Shown here: piece by piece, positions 23,987-32,700 of the stretch | Numbering within the stretch: the first letter of the stretch is position 1 | Layout: each line of letters opens with the position of its first letter | Assembly: GCF_010206195.1 (NCBI RefSeq) | Contig: NZ_VIQT01000003.1 | Location: 1 to 64,000 of the forward strand | DNA: 64,000 nt | Direction of reading: 5' to 3' | From: Anaerotruncus colihominis | GTDB lineage: Bacteria > Bacillota > Clostridia > Oscillospirales > Ruminococcaceae | Program-made: the position numbers and the translations under genes | Notes under the pieces: model-generated | Databases searched by the model: none | Seen by the model: only the letters and a program-made list of their open reading frames with translations | What the model was told of the DNA's origin: nothing

Positions 23987-26071
23987 TTATTCCTTTGTTT
24001 TTGGCGGCTTCAGCCGGCCCTGCTTTTCCTCCGCCGCTTTAGAGGAGGCTTGATCGTCCCGTATATTGTCCGCCGCTTCCTCCTTGTCCGCCGGTTGTTC
24101 GGCCGGCGCCGGTATCTGTTCATGGGAACGCAGCGCCAGAAATACCATCGGTACCTTTGGAAGATGCTCCCGCGCTTCCTGTTCCCGTGCCGGATCGGGT
24201 GAATCCTCCGTTTCGGAGGACGCCTGCATTTGCGATGAGTCCTTAGCTTCAGAGGCTCCACCGGCCGATTTCGCCTGCTGCGCAGCGTCCGGATTTGTCC
24301 ATCCCCAGGCGGTTATGGTATATCCGTCATATTCAAACCAACGGGACTGGTCGGGCGCTTTGGCCGAGGCGGCCGCCGCGTCCGCCGCGCCGCCAAGCAT
24401 CTGCGAAAGCCCCTGTCCGCCGGCAAAAACCGGCAGAGCCAACAGCTCCGATCCGGTCGAAACAGGTTCGTCCAGCGTGCCAAACTGTTCCAGGCCGCAT
24501 GCCAAAAGCAGCTCCTCATTATAGACATAAACCTCATATACCTTGGCGGGCGTGTCTTCTGCGGCGGGCAGATCGGTCACAAGCGCGATCCCGGCGTCCC
24601 GGTTGATCACCAGGCCATAACCGGACTCCTCACGCGTTTCAGTGCGCGCCTGTGCAAATGCTTCAACGGCGTTGTCCGCCGTTTGGCCGAGCAGCTCAAT
24701 CGGGCATGGAACCGCGCTTTCAAAGTTGCCCTGATAGATCGCCTTGCCGCGCGTATTATAGAGGGTCCCTCCGCCCGAAAGCAGTCCATTGGTAAAAGAA
24801 CCTTCCAGATAAAGCTTGCCGTTTCTATAGACGGTTCCGGAGCCTTGGGCAACGCCCTGTTCAAAGCTACATTCAAGCACATCGCCCGAGGAAAGCAAGA
24901 GCCGGCCCGCGCCCTGGTAAACGCCGTCGAACAGCTCCCCTTCATAAAGGAGCTTACCGCCCTCGTCATAGAGCTTTCCGGAGCCGGTGCGCTGCCCCAT
25001 CACATAACTGCCTGTATAGAGGATTGCGCCATCCTTAAAATATTCGCTTCCTTCGCCGTCATACTTTCCCAGCAGGAAACCGCCCTTATAGGAAAGCGAC
25101 CCGTCCGGCCAAAAAAGCGCCCCGGCCCCGCTGTATACGCCCTGTTCAAAATCCCCCTGGTATTTGACGGTTCCATCGGGGTAAAACTCGGCGCCGGCGC
25201 CGGAGAGCAGTCCGCCGGAAAAGGTCCCGGTGAACTGCGCGGCTCCATCCGCAAAGAGCGTGCCCTTGCCCTCATACTGCCCGGAGACAAAGCCGCCTTC
25301 ATACAGCTTTCGTCCATCCGCATTATAAAGCGTGCCGGTCCCGCTGTAGCTTCCCTGGTCGAAGCTCCCCTCATAGAGCACGGTTTTCCCGTCCTCCCAA
25401 AAGAGCCTGCCCGCTCCCTGATAGACGCCCTGCTCCAAATTTCCTTCATACTGCGGCAGCCCGTTTTCATAAATGATTCCATGTCCCTGTGGGACTCCCG
25501 CCAGAAAATCACCCTCATAAAGGCGGTGGTTCTGTTCGTCATAAAGCGTCCCCTTGCCTTCATACAGGCCGCCGGCAAACATACCCTCATATTGAAGCTG
25601 GCCGTTCTCATAATACTCCTTGCCCCTGCCGGTTTTTGCCCCCTCCTCCAGCTTCCCATGGAACAGGAGCGCCGTTTTGCCATCGTCCGCATAGAGCTTC
25701 ACCCGGCCGGTATATGTCTCCACACGCGCGTCGGATACCGGCAGGCGGGCGGTCAGAAAGCGGCTCTGCACAAATGGCCAGCCAATATAATAAATGAACA
25801 GCCCGCCCGCGATCAATACCAGGGCAATCACCACAAACAGGCTCTTGGCGATGAATACAGGCCCGGCGTTGATATAATCGGCGCGCGTCTCGGGCTTAAG
25901 TTTCACCTTTGTCACGCCCTTGGTGACCGCCGGCACCACCTTGGAGAACTGCCGGCCTAAATTGGTTGCGCGGCGCAGCCTGAACCAGACGGCGCGAAAC
26001 GGGCGTGTAACCGCTGTCCGAAGCATACGCAGCCCCATCCGCAGGGAGCTTGTCAGTTGTCTAAATAACAT
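23987..26071 (-). CDS. MORN-repeat membrane protein
   Basis: 694 residues from ATG 26071 (GGAGGAAATTGG upstream). A basic cytoplasmic N-terminus (1-75) leads to one membrane helix (about 77-98, KSLFVVIALVLIAGGLFIYYIGW). Then come 13 complete and one partial MORN repeats (pattern LYEGxFxxGxxxGxGTLY) covering about 120-440. The C-terminal 250 residues include a short folded stretch and a charged Glu/Lys/Pro/Ala-rich tail. MORN repeats bind membranes or proteins, and in eukaryotes mediate membrane association. Here they would lie outside the cytoplasmic membrane. It shares the operon with the sensor-like genes; a role in docking the particle to the membrane is inferred. Confidence 0.88.
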   Translation of the reverse strand: MLFRQLTSSLRMGLRMLRTAVTRPFRAVWFRLRRATNLGRQFSKVVPAVTKGVTKVKLKPETRADYINAGPVFIAKSLFVVIALVLIAGGLFIYYIGWPFVQSRFLTARLPVSDARVETYTGRVKLYADDGKTALLFHGKLEEGAKTGRGKEYYENGQLQYEGMFAGGLYEGKGTLYDEQNHRLYEGDFLAGVPQGHGIIYENGLPQYEGNLEQGVYQGAGRLFWEDGKTVLYEGSFDQGSYSGTGTLYNADGRKLYEGGFVSGQYEGKGTLFADGAAQFTGTFSGGLLSGAGAEFYPDGTVKYQGDFEQGVYSGAGALFWPDGSLSYKGGFLLGKYDGEGSEYFKDGAILYTGSYVMGQRTGSGKLYDEGGKLLYEGELFDGVYQGAGRLLLSSGDVLECSFEQGVAQGSGTVYRNGKLYLEGSFTNGLLSGGGTLYNTRGKAIYQGNFESAVPCPIELLGQTADNAVEAFAQARTETREESGYGLVINRDAGIALVTDLPAAEDTPAKVYEVYVYNEELLLACGLEQFGTLDEPVSTGSELLALPVFAGGQGLSQMLGGAADAAAASAKAPDQSRWFEYDGYTITAWGWTNPDAAQQAKSAGGASEAKDSSQMQASSETEDSPDPAREQEAREHLPKVPMVFLALRSHEQIPAPAEQPADKEEAADNIRDDQASSKAAEEKQGRLKPPKTKE

Positions 26072-26142
26072 TTTTCCAATTTCCTCCGTGAGCGTGTCCA
26101 ATGGGACGAGCCGAAACCCTCCGAAAGCCCCGCGCCTGGCTT

Positions 26143-28845
26143 TCAGCCCTCGAAAATGCGGTATACCGGATCGCTGCACCCCTGGGTGCAGTACCGGTCG
26201 GCCCAGTACATATAGTTGCGGGAGACGCCATCCTCCAACGAGGCTTGTAAAATCTGCATAAACAGCGCCCGCGCCGGTTCATACCGCTGCTGGTAGAAGG
26301 CGTCCACCGCCCGGCGGTAAACCTTTGCATAGGACTGCTTATGCTTGAGCAATGAATAGGGATCGCCGTCGTAAAGATCAAACAGCCGTTCCCTGTGGTC
26401 GCCCAGGTCCACCAGCCCGACAAAGCGGCTGCGATAGCCTTCGATCCGTTCAAATACCTGTCCGGTACAAATGATGTAGAGGCTGCTGTCCCAGCACAGC
26501 TCCATCATGCGGCGGGCAGTGTCCATGGCATCTGAAACCGCGGTGGGCGACATGCGCTGTTCATCTCCAATAATTCCGAGCAGCACCTCGCCTGAAACGA
26601 TTGCCGCGCGGATATCCACCCGGCCTGTGATATCTAAAGCCGCGTTCAGAGCGGATTGCGCCTCACGAATCTGAATGGCGCAGCGCACGGCGTCCGCCGG
26701 TTCGCCGCTGAAAACGGCATGGAAGCCGTCGTGCCTGAAGTCATAAACCGTTCCGCCGTTGGCGCTCACAAGCGGCGCAATACGCTCGATCACCCGATTG
26801 ATTGCAGAGAACAGGGCGTCGGCTGTCTGCGGCGCGCCGTCTGGAAATGCGAAGCGCACCAGCAGGGTTGTCATGTCGGCCTTAACAAAGGCCGTCTTGT
26901 CGATCTCCTCCAGCGAATGCGCGCCGATCAGCCGAAGCAGATTTTCCGGTACAAACCGGAGAACTGTTTTGTTGACGCCTGCCAAACTTGCCACCTGCCG
27001 CCGGATAATGCCTGTCATCGTGTTGAAAGCACGCGACAGGTCCTCCACCTCGTCGCCAGAGCAAATCTCCGTATGTACAGCGTAGTTGCCCGCGCTCACC
27101 GCGTCAACCCCACGCTTGAGTCTGCGCAGCCCGCGCACCACAAACCACTGCACGACAAGCAGCACCAGCAGCATCACTGCGCCGCCGACACTCAAAACAA
27201 GCGCAATGTCGCGCAAAAACAGATCGATCGTGCGCTGCATACCGACTGCGCTGGAGGATACGCTCAAAAGCCGCCCCTCCGGCAGCCGGGCAAACAGATA
27301 GAACTGCGGGCCGAGCTGTTCATAGGTATCGACATAGACCACGCCGCCCTCTGCAAGCGCGGCGACCTCCGGGACGCTCACGGCAATCGCCGCCTGCTTA
27401 TCCCTCAGAGGAAGGTGCTGGAGCAAAACGCCCTCCATCCCGTGAGCGCTTGAAAGCTCCACCCGCCAGCTTCCGTTCGCCTCGCGCAGCAAATCATACC
27501 TCAGAGGGATCTCGGCGGATCCGCCCCCTTCGTGCAGGACGCTGCCTTTTTCAAGTTCATCCCAAAGCGCCTGCCCCTGCCCGGCCCGGATAGCGGCCTC
27601 GGCTGTCTGCGCAGCCGCGAACAGGCGTTCACGGTAATGCCAGGTCAGTGTTTGTTCCAGGCTTTGAGCAAACACAAGCTGAATCAGCAGTCCGGTCATG
27701 GCGGCCATGCTCAATATAATCGTAATCGTCTGTTTAAAGACAATCGACACGCGCATTTTTAAAAAGTCTACGTACACATCCCAAAGGAAAGTCGTCACAA
27801 GCAGTACCCCAAGGATGATCGCTGCGACCCAGAAAATTTGCAGGTTAAAGCCGCGCTGCTCGGCGCTGCCTGTGTAATCCATATAGCTGCTGCCGCCGGT
27901 ATACAAATCACCGCCCATGGGCGTGCGTATTACGCCCACAATGCGCAGGGACGGATTGACCGACACCAGATCGAACTGCCGCAGCCGCAGGCCGCTCTCC
28001 TCATAAACGACGGTTTCTCCCCGCGCGCAGGGATATGCGGTCATATTCACCGGGTCCGCCAGATAAAGATCCCCACTGGCCATATCCTGGAAAACGGTTC
28101 CGCCGTCGCCCTGCCGCCAGAACCGGCCCGGCAGCAGCCTGTCATCAACCGCGATTTCGCGCGCGTTGTCCGCGGATAAAAGCGATAACCGCCCCGGGGA
28201 CGCCGCGATCGCGGTGCGGCTGTCCAGGGCCAAAAAACCGGTGTAGCCGTTATCCTGATATTCCGCTACCTTGCGGGCCGTCTCAAAAGAGCCTTCCGCC
28301 GCCGTGTACAGCTCGATCACCCGCCGGCCGGCCGCGCCGCCTGTAAAGAGTCCAAACAGGATTTCACCGCCCGCCTCGCTCACAGAGGAAAACCGCACGC
28401 CGCCGGAGAGCGCCTGTTCGGCGCTCTGATCGCAGGCAAGCTCAAAGAGCCGCCCCGCATGGGTTCCGTTTTCATAAAAGGCGTCCATAGCGATGGAGCA
28501 AATACGCTCGGTCAGGGGGTCGACAGCGGCGCTGGCCACCAGCAGGGAGCCGGTTTCAGCCGCATAAAGATCCATGGCAAGCCGCTCCTGCTCGTCCTCC
28601 TCAAAGAGCGCCTTTTCCAGAAAACGCTGTCCGGTGTCGTCCACGCCGATCAGCAGAAGCCTGCCGCCGGTATTTTGTAGGCAGTAGACATTGCCCCTGG
28701 GGTCGAGGCAGACCGCGCCAAGCGACTGCCTGCGGCTGACGGCGTCCGGGTTGAGCACCTGGATGATATATCCGCCAAAGACACTCCAAGCCGCTGCGGC
28801 CGTCACAAAAAGAATCAGCAGATAGGACAGTATTTTTTTCGCCAC
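26143..28845 (-). CDS. HAMP membrane receptor with degenerate class III cyclase domain
   Basis: 900 residues. One N-terminal helix (5-27), a large beta-rich extracytoplasmic region (about 28-335), two further helices (about 337-395), a second extracytoplasmic domain, a fourth helix (about 548-572), a HAMP linker, and a class III nucleotide-cyclase-like domain (about 650-800; NGGTVYDFRHDGFHAVF, GEVLLGIIGDEQRMSPT). A helical, TPR-like tail ends the protein. The first metal-binding Asp of class III cyclases is replaced (TTLLVRFAF where FADI is expected), so it is probably not an active cyclase. The N-terminal part looks like a ligand or stress sensor. Its place in the eCIS operon suggests control of assembly or firing by an external signal. 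Confidence 0.85.
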   Translation of the reverse strand: MAKKILSYLLILFVTAAAAWSVFGGYIIQVLNPDAVSRRQSLGAVCLDPRGNVYCLQNTGGRLLLIGVDDTGQRFLEKALFEEDEQERLAMDLYAAETGSLLVASAAVDPLTERICSIAMDAFYENGTHAGRLFELACDQSAEQALSGGVRFSSVSEAGGEILFGLFTGGAAGRRVIELYTAAEGSFETARKVAEYQDNGYTGFLALDSRTAIAASPGRLSLLSADNAREIAVDDRLLPGRFWRQGDGGTVFQDMASGDLYLADPVNMTAYPCARGETVVYEESGLRLRQFDLVSVNPSLRIVGVIRTPMGGDLYTGGSSYMDYTGSAEQRGFNLQIFWVAAIILGVLLVTTFLWDVYVDFLKMRVSIVFKQTITIILSMAAMTGLLIQLVFAQSLEQTLTWHYRERLFAAAQTAEAAIRAGQGQALWDELEKGSVLHEGGGSAEIPLRYDLLREANGSWRVELSSAHGMEGVLLQHLPLRDKQAAIAVSVPEVAALAEGGVVYVDTYEQLGPQFYLFARLPEGRLLSVSSSAVGMQRTIDLFLRDIALVLSVGGAVMLLVLLVVQWFVVRGLRRLKRGVDAVSAGNYAVHTEICSGDEVEDLSRAFNTMTGIIRRQVASLAGVNKTVLRFVPENLLRLIGAHSLEEIDKTAFVKADMTTLLVRFAFPDGAPQTADALFSAINRVIERIAPLVSANGGTVYDFRHDGFHAVFSGEPADAVRCAIQIREAQSALNAALDITGRVDIRAAIVSGEVLLGIIGDEQRMSPTAVSDAMDTARRMMELCWDSSLYIICTGQVFERIEGYRSRFVGLVDLGDHRERLFDLYDGDPYSLLKHKQSYAKVYRRAVDAFYQQRYEPARALFMQILQASLEDGVSRNYMYWADRYCTQGCSDPVYRIFEG

Positions 28846-28892
28846 AGCTGGCCGCGCCTCCTCTTCTCAGTGGTTTTCCCTCAGGATAATCA

Positions 28893-29639
28893 TCAATATC
28901 TGTATCGCGCGCGCAGCGCGCGTGCCCCTTTACGCCGCCGCAGCCAGGTAAGCAAACCATACAGCAGCCGCGCAGGCGCGCTTTTCAGGTTGTAAGCCTT
29001 CCATTCCTCCTGGCGGTCGCACAGCGTGCGCCAGGCCGCATAGGCGGCTCCCACTGTCCGACAGGAACCTGTGCGCAGCGCGTCGAGAAACTCCAGTTCG
29101 GCCCGCATAGAGCAAAATCCGCGCCCCAACAGGCATTCGCTTAATTTCCCAAGCTCCAGCACAGCCGTATCTCCGGGCTGAACCCGTTCCGGCCGCGCCT
29201 GCATCTGCACCGATACGCGGCGGCTGTCAAGCTCTACCAGAATATTTTCCTCGCACAGCAGGCTGTTTTGAAGCTCCAAAGGCAGTTGGGAAAGGGCGAT
29301 CGCCTGAAGGAACATCCGCTCCTCCAGCTCGCGCCGCAGCTCGTGTGAAAGACCGCGTTTGACGGCCGCGCGCAGCGGAATGCCGCGCGCAGCGCGAAAG
29401 ACCGCGGCGAAGCGGCCGTAGTCGGTGAACAGCTCCACCAGGCCGGGACATCCGCGCTCGCGCGCTTCATAAAAGAGCGGCAGCAGGCGCCGCACCGTCT
29501 CCGGGTCGCCATAGCGGTTGACAAGCACCTCGGCGCGTTCCCGCGCCTCGATATCCACAGCGGTAAACGCCTCATAGCCGCCGCCGGACTCCAGACAGTC
29601 GATCACCTTATATTTTCCCCTGTTCGCCAGTGCCTCCAT
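28893..29639 (-). CDS. Pseudokinase-like protein, uncertain
   Basis: 248 residues, the gene before the HAMP receptor in the operon. The beginning GKYKVIDCLESGGGYEAFTAVD resembles the glycine-rich loop and first strands of protein kinases (YxVxxxLGxGGxGxVYxAxD). A middle segment (PGLVELFTDYGRFAAVF) and ENILVELDSRRVSVQ resemble other kinase positions. The catalytic HRD, DFG and the usual Lys are not convincingly present, so it would be a pseudokinase at best. The end is basic (RRRKGARALRARYRY). The relation to kinases is a weak visual match and the true fold is open. It overlaps no gene; a 100-bp repeat precedes it. Confidence 0.5.
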   Translation of the reverse strand: MEALANRGKYKVIDCLESGGGYEAFTAVDIEARERAEVLVNRYGDPETVRRLLPLFYEARERGCPGLVELFTDYGRFAAVFRAARGIPLRAAVKRGLSHELRRELEERMFLQAIALSQLPLELQNSLLCEENILVELDSRRVSVQMQARPERVQPGDTAVLELGKLSECLLGRGFCSMRAELEFLDALRTGSCRTVGAAYAAWRTLCDRQEEWKAYNLKSAPARLLYGLLTWLRRRKGARALRARYRY

Positions 29640-29656
29640 CGCCGCCTCATTCCTTT

Positions 29657-29743
29657 AGAACCTGTATTCACAGCCGCCAAGCGCCGGGCAGGTCTTTTGT
29701 CCCCTCGCCTGTCCGGCATCCTCCGGCTGTGGATACAGGTTCT
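29657..29743. repeat. MITE-like repeat with AGAACCTGTATTCACAGCC ends
   Basis: AGAACCTGTATTCACAGCC (29657-29675) is repeated inverted at 29725-29743 with one mismatch. A second hairpin lies inside. It fills the gap between the fibre-like and pseudokinase-like genes. A related copy is at 34831-34896. Confidence 0.8.
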
Positions 29744-31527
29744 TATTCTTCTACAATCACAAAGGTGCTCGCCGCCGTTTCCGGGTCGGCGGCGCTGCGC
29801 GCCACAACCTCGTAGGTGCCGCACATATCCGGCGCCTGATAAAGTCCATTCTGATCGACGCTGCCGCCGTTCAGATCCCGCACCTCCCAAAGTACCTGTT
29901 TATCCTCTGTGCCGGTGACAAGCGCCTTCAAACGCAGCCGTTCGCGCACATGCACGCGCTGGACCTCCGGGAGCACCTGGATCGCCACATGGTCATGGAG
30001 CCTGAGGCTTTCTACATCGCGGCTGACCTTGGAGGCAAAATACCGCACCCGCAGCACTGTGCCGGGCACCGTATCCTGAAGCCAGACGCCCACCTGGAAG
30101 GTTCCCTTTTCAGGATACAGGATGACGCCCGTCTCCACCTGCGGGACAGCGCGGTTGCCGTTCCTGGTGCGAAAGACCTCGCCGTTGCCGAAGAAAAGGC
30201 GGGGCTGGTCGTCCTCTGTGAATTCCACCGCAAGCTGGATGCTCACATTTCCCGGGCCCAGGTTATGGGGCACCTCATCCGAATAGTATCGCGCGTTCAC
30301 GCGCATACCGCTGCTCATCGGGATCTCCACCACACCGGAGGATGTGTCGTAATCGTATGCCTGCGCTGTCGGGATCCCGAACTGAAAATCGAGCGAGCCG
30401 GTCGAGCGGTTATAGCTGACCCCGACCTCCGGCTTCTGCCAGTATTTGAGCGAGCGCACCTGGCTGGCAACCTTCTCCAGCCCATATCCGCCCGCTGCGC
30501 CGCCCTCCTGCGGACGGCGCAGCCGCTGCCCGAACGGCAGCGGCGCAACGCTGCTTATGATGCTCGACGAGCCGGCCGGGACAAGATCGAGCCGCGCCAG
30601 ATAGATAGGCAGGTCGTTTTGCTCCAGGCGGCGCGCAAGCGTGTCGCGCCGGGCCAGATATTGTTCTGTCTCCGGGCGGCTGGCGGCAAGATAAATGCTG
30701 TTATCCAACACCACCTGCACCTCATCCTGCAAATCCCCCATCGAAATCCGCAGCCGCGCCTGACCGGAAGCTATCGGCACGGTCATGCGCATGAGGGACG
30801 AGGCCCGCAGCTTCATTGCATGGCGATAAAGGCCCTTCTGCTCCAGCGCGTTTTCTGTGAATTCGAGATGGATCTCGCCGCTTCCTTCCTCCGACACACA
30901 GGCGTCCGACGGAAAATCGAGGGTGAAATGCATCGGAAGGCCGCCCGCCTCCTTCATCACAATGCATTCGGCGGCGAACTCCTCCCCGGCTGTCACACAG
31001 ACCGGAAAACTCAGCGCTATACGCACCCCGTTCGCGCTGTAGGTCAGGCATGTATGCGTCATGCCTGAGGCGTCGAAAATCGCTCCGATATCCGGTTCGC
31101 CTGTTTCAAGCGAAAGGGCGTATCCTTCGACGAATTTATTGTACTGGACATTTTCACCGCTCTGTGCGCCGACCGCGTTCACCTGTTCCGCAGCCTGTTC
31201 GCAGTAGCGCAGACAGACAAACGCCTCCCGTTTGCCGATGGTTTCCTCAAATCCATCGAGCATCTGAAGCTTTTTAATCACCGGCGCATCCACCACGATC
31301 TCGCGGCCCAGGCAGTCGAGCGCCAACCCGCTCTCGAGCATCAGCGTCATGTCGTCGCTTTTGCTGACTGTCAGTCCGCAGACCACCCCGGATCCGGCGA
31401 TCGCCAGGTTGAGCAGCCGCCGCTTATCGTTGAGATATTTCTGTTCAAGCTCAAAATCCCGCACCGTCAGCAGCTTTCCATAAAAATAGCGGTTGCGTTC
31501 AATCGGAAACAGGCTCAGATTTGTCAT
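29743..31527 (-). CDS. Probable tail-fibre or baseplate-associated protein
   Basis: 594 residues from ATG 31527 (GGAGGGG 6 nt upstream; it overlaps the previous gene). The first 60 residues (FPIERNRYFYGKLLTVRDF, EQKYLNDKRRLLNLAIAGSGVVCGL) match a motif seen in eCIS and phage-tail-like loci before tail-fibre or receptor-binding parts. The middle is beta-rich, and the end (about 510-594) is an Ig-like, Big-type domain ending in TFVIVEE. Its position after the J-type and tail protein I genes corresponds to the fibre position in Afp. No sequence allows a target cell to be named. Function is inferred from context. Confidence 0.72.
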   Translation of the reverse strand: MTNLSLFPIERNRYFYGKLLTVRDFELEQKYLNDKRRLLNLAIAGSGVVCGLTVSKSDDMTLMLESGLALDCLGREIVVDAPVIKKLQMLDGFEETIGKREAFVCLRYCEQAAEQVNAVGAQSGENVQYNKFVEGYALSLETGEPDIGAIFDASGMTHTCLTYSANGVRIALSFPVCVTAGEEFAAECIVMKEAGGLPMHFTLDFPSDACVSEEGSGEIHLEFTENALEQKGLYRHAMKLRASSLMRMTVPIASGQARLRISMGDLQDEVQVVLDNSIYLAASRPETEQYLARRDTLARRLEQNDLPIYLARLDLVPAGSSSIISSVAPLPFGQRLRRPQEGGAAGGYGLEKVASQVRSLKYWQKPEVGVSYNRSTGSLDFQFGIPTAQAYDYDTSSGVVEIPMSSGMRVNARYYSDEVPHNLGPGNVSIQLAVEFTEDDQPRLFFGNGEVFRTRNGNRAVPQVETGVILYPEKGTFQVGVWLQDTVPGTVLRVRYFASKVSRDVESLRLHDHVAIQVLPEVQRVHVRERLRLKALVTGTEDKQVLWEVRDLNGGSVDQNGLYQAPDMCGTYEVVARSAADPETAASTFVIVEE

Positions 31528-32623
31528 GGTCATCCCCTCCAATCATGGTATCATACCGGATGGCCGCGCTCTCATTGATCAAGGCCGGCGCATATCCGCC
31601 GATCCCGGAGTTGATGCCGAGGTAGGTGTGCCAATCCAGATAAGTACTCTTACGAAGCAGAACCAGCTTCGCGGTTACATTGGCCGGCAGCGCCCGCTCC
31701 AGGCGCTCCAGCAGGCGGTCGGCCTCGCCAGGGTCGCGGAAGGCTGTCTCCTCCATCAGCAAAAAGAACTGATTGGGGTTGGAGCCGTAAAGCTGGCTGT
31801 AAAGCGCACGGTCGCGGCCCTTTTTAATCATCTCCTCCACCTGCCAGTGCTCCAGCAGAATCGGCTCGCTTTTGGTCCACAGCTTTACCAGCGCCCGAAT
31901 TCCCCAGGGCGTCTGCGCCAGGCTGCCTGCACGGACCGTCCGGGAAATTTCCTCCCGCAGCTGGCTGTCTGTAAGGCCCTGTACGTCGGCGTCCACCCAG
32001 GACGCGAGAAAACGCAACATTTCCCCTTGTGCCCGCTCGACATCAAACAGGCCGGCAGTGTGATAAACCGCCTCCTCCAAATCGAGCGACAGGCTATCGA
32101 AGATGCTTAAAAACCGCCAGCCGAAGCTTTCCCGCCCGCCAAGACGGTAACAGGCGGGCAGATAGTCCGCCATATGATCGCCCTGATACTGCGCGCGGAC
32201 AGCGCGCACCATCAGCGGCGCGGATTCAGCAAAAACAAGCTCCAGGCGCACCCACAGATACCGGCCCCGGCAGGAAAGCAGCAGATCTGCGCCCTCATAC
32301 CGTTCCTCAAAGAGCGCGTCAAGCTCCCGCACCCGCCCTTCCCTCAGCAGCCGCTTTACCGGCACGCCGCCGGGGTCGGATGCGTTTGAAGCGCACACGC
32401 CCACCGAAATCAGCGTATTTTCAGGCAGCTGTCCCTCCAGAGTCAGGCGGGTCCATTCAAAATCACGCTCCCGGCTGTCAAAGGCGGGGCTGTACCAGAC
32501 GCCGCGCGCCACACCGCCGCCGGCCCCGGGCGTGAGACAACCGCCGGCAATCTCCATTTTGTCACAGAAGCCTGCGCGCCAGTGCGCTTCGCTGTTCATC
32601 GTGATGAAGCTCCTGCGCTGCAT
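31499..32623 (-). CDS. Tail protein I-like baseplate protein
   Basis: 374 residues from ATG 32623, where GGGGGGAACGAA sits upstream; an in-frame ATG at 32641 is possible. The block MADYLPACYRLGGRE, the FGWRFLSIFDSLSLDLEEAVYHTAGLFD segment and the later PWGIRALVKLWTKSEP match the TIGR02242/phage tail protein I family, which sits at the baseplate of contractile tails and joins the fibres. The N-terminal 150 residues form a separate beta-rich region. The gene follows the second J protein, and its stop overlaps the start of the fibre-like gene. Confidence 0.85.
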   Translation of the reverse strand: MQRRSFITMNSEAHWRAGFCDKMEIAGGCLTPGAGGGVARGVWYSPAFDSRERDFEWTRLTLEGQLPENTLISVGVCASNASDPGGVPVKRLLREGRVRELDALFEERYEGADLLLSCRGRYLWVRLELVFAESAPLMVRAVRAQYQGDHMADYLPACYRLGGRESFGWRFLSIFDSLSLDLEEAVYHTAGLFDVERAQGEMLRFLASWVDADVQGLTDSQLREEISRTVRAGSLAQTPWGIRALVKLWTKSEPILLEHWQVEEMIKKGRDRALYSQLYGSNPNQFFLLMEETAFRDPGEADRLLERLERALPANVTAKLVLLRKSTYLDWHTYLGINSGIGGYAPALINESAAIRYDTMIGGDDHDKSEPVSD

Positions 32624-32653
32624 TTCGTTCCCCCCGTTCATCCGGTCCGCTTA

Positions 32654-32700
32654 GGGGCTGTTTGAAAAATCAAAATTCCCCTCTTTTTTCAAACAAGCCC
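32654..32700. repeat. Short MITE-like repeat between baseplate genes
   Basis: GGGGCTGTTTGAAAAA (32654-32669) is inverted at 32684-32700 as TTTTTTCAAACAAGCCC. This is a minimal 47-bp copy of the family at 23753-23973, inserted in the only real gap of the baseplate genes. Confidence 0.75.

Noticed and set aside
26143..28845. Active adenylate cyclase
   Set aside because: The first metal-binding Asp is absent in the expected position, so activity cannot be assumed.
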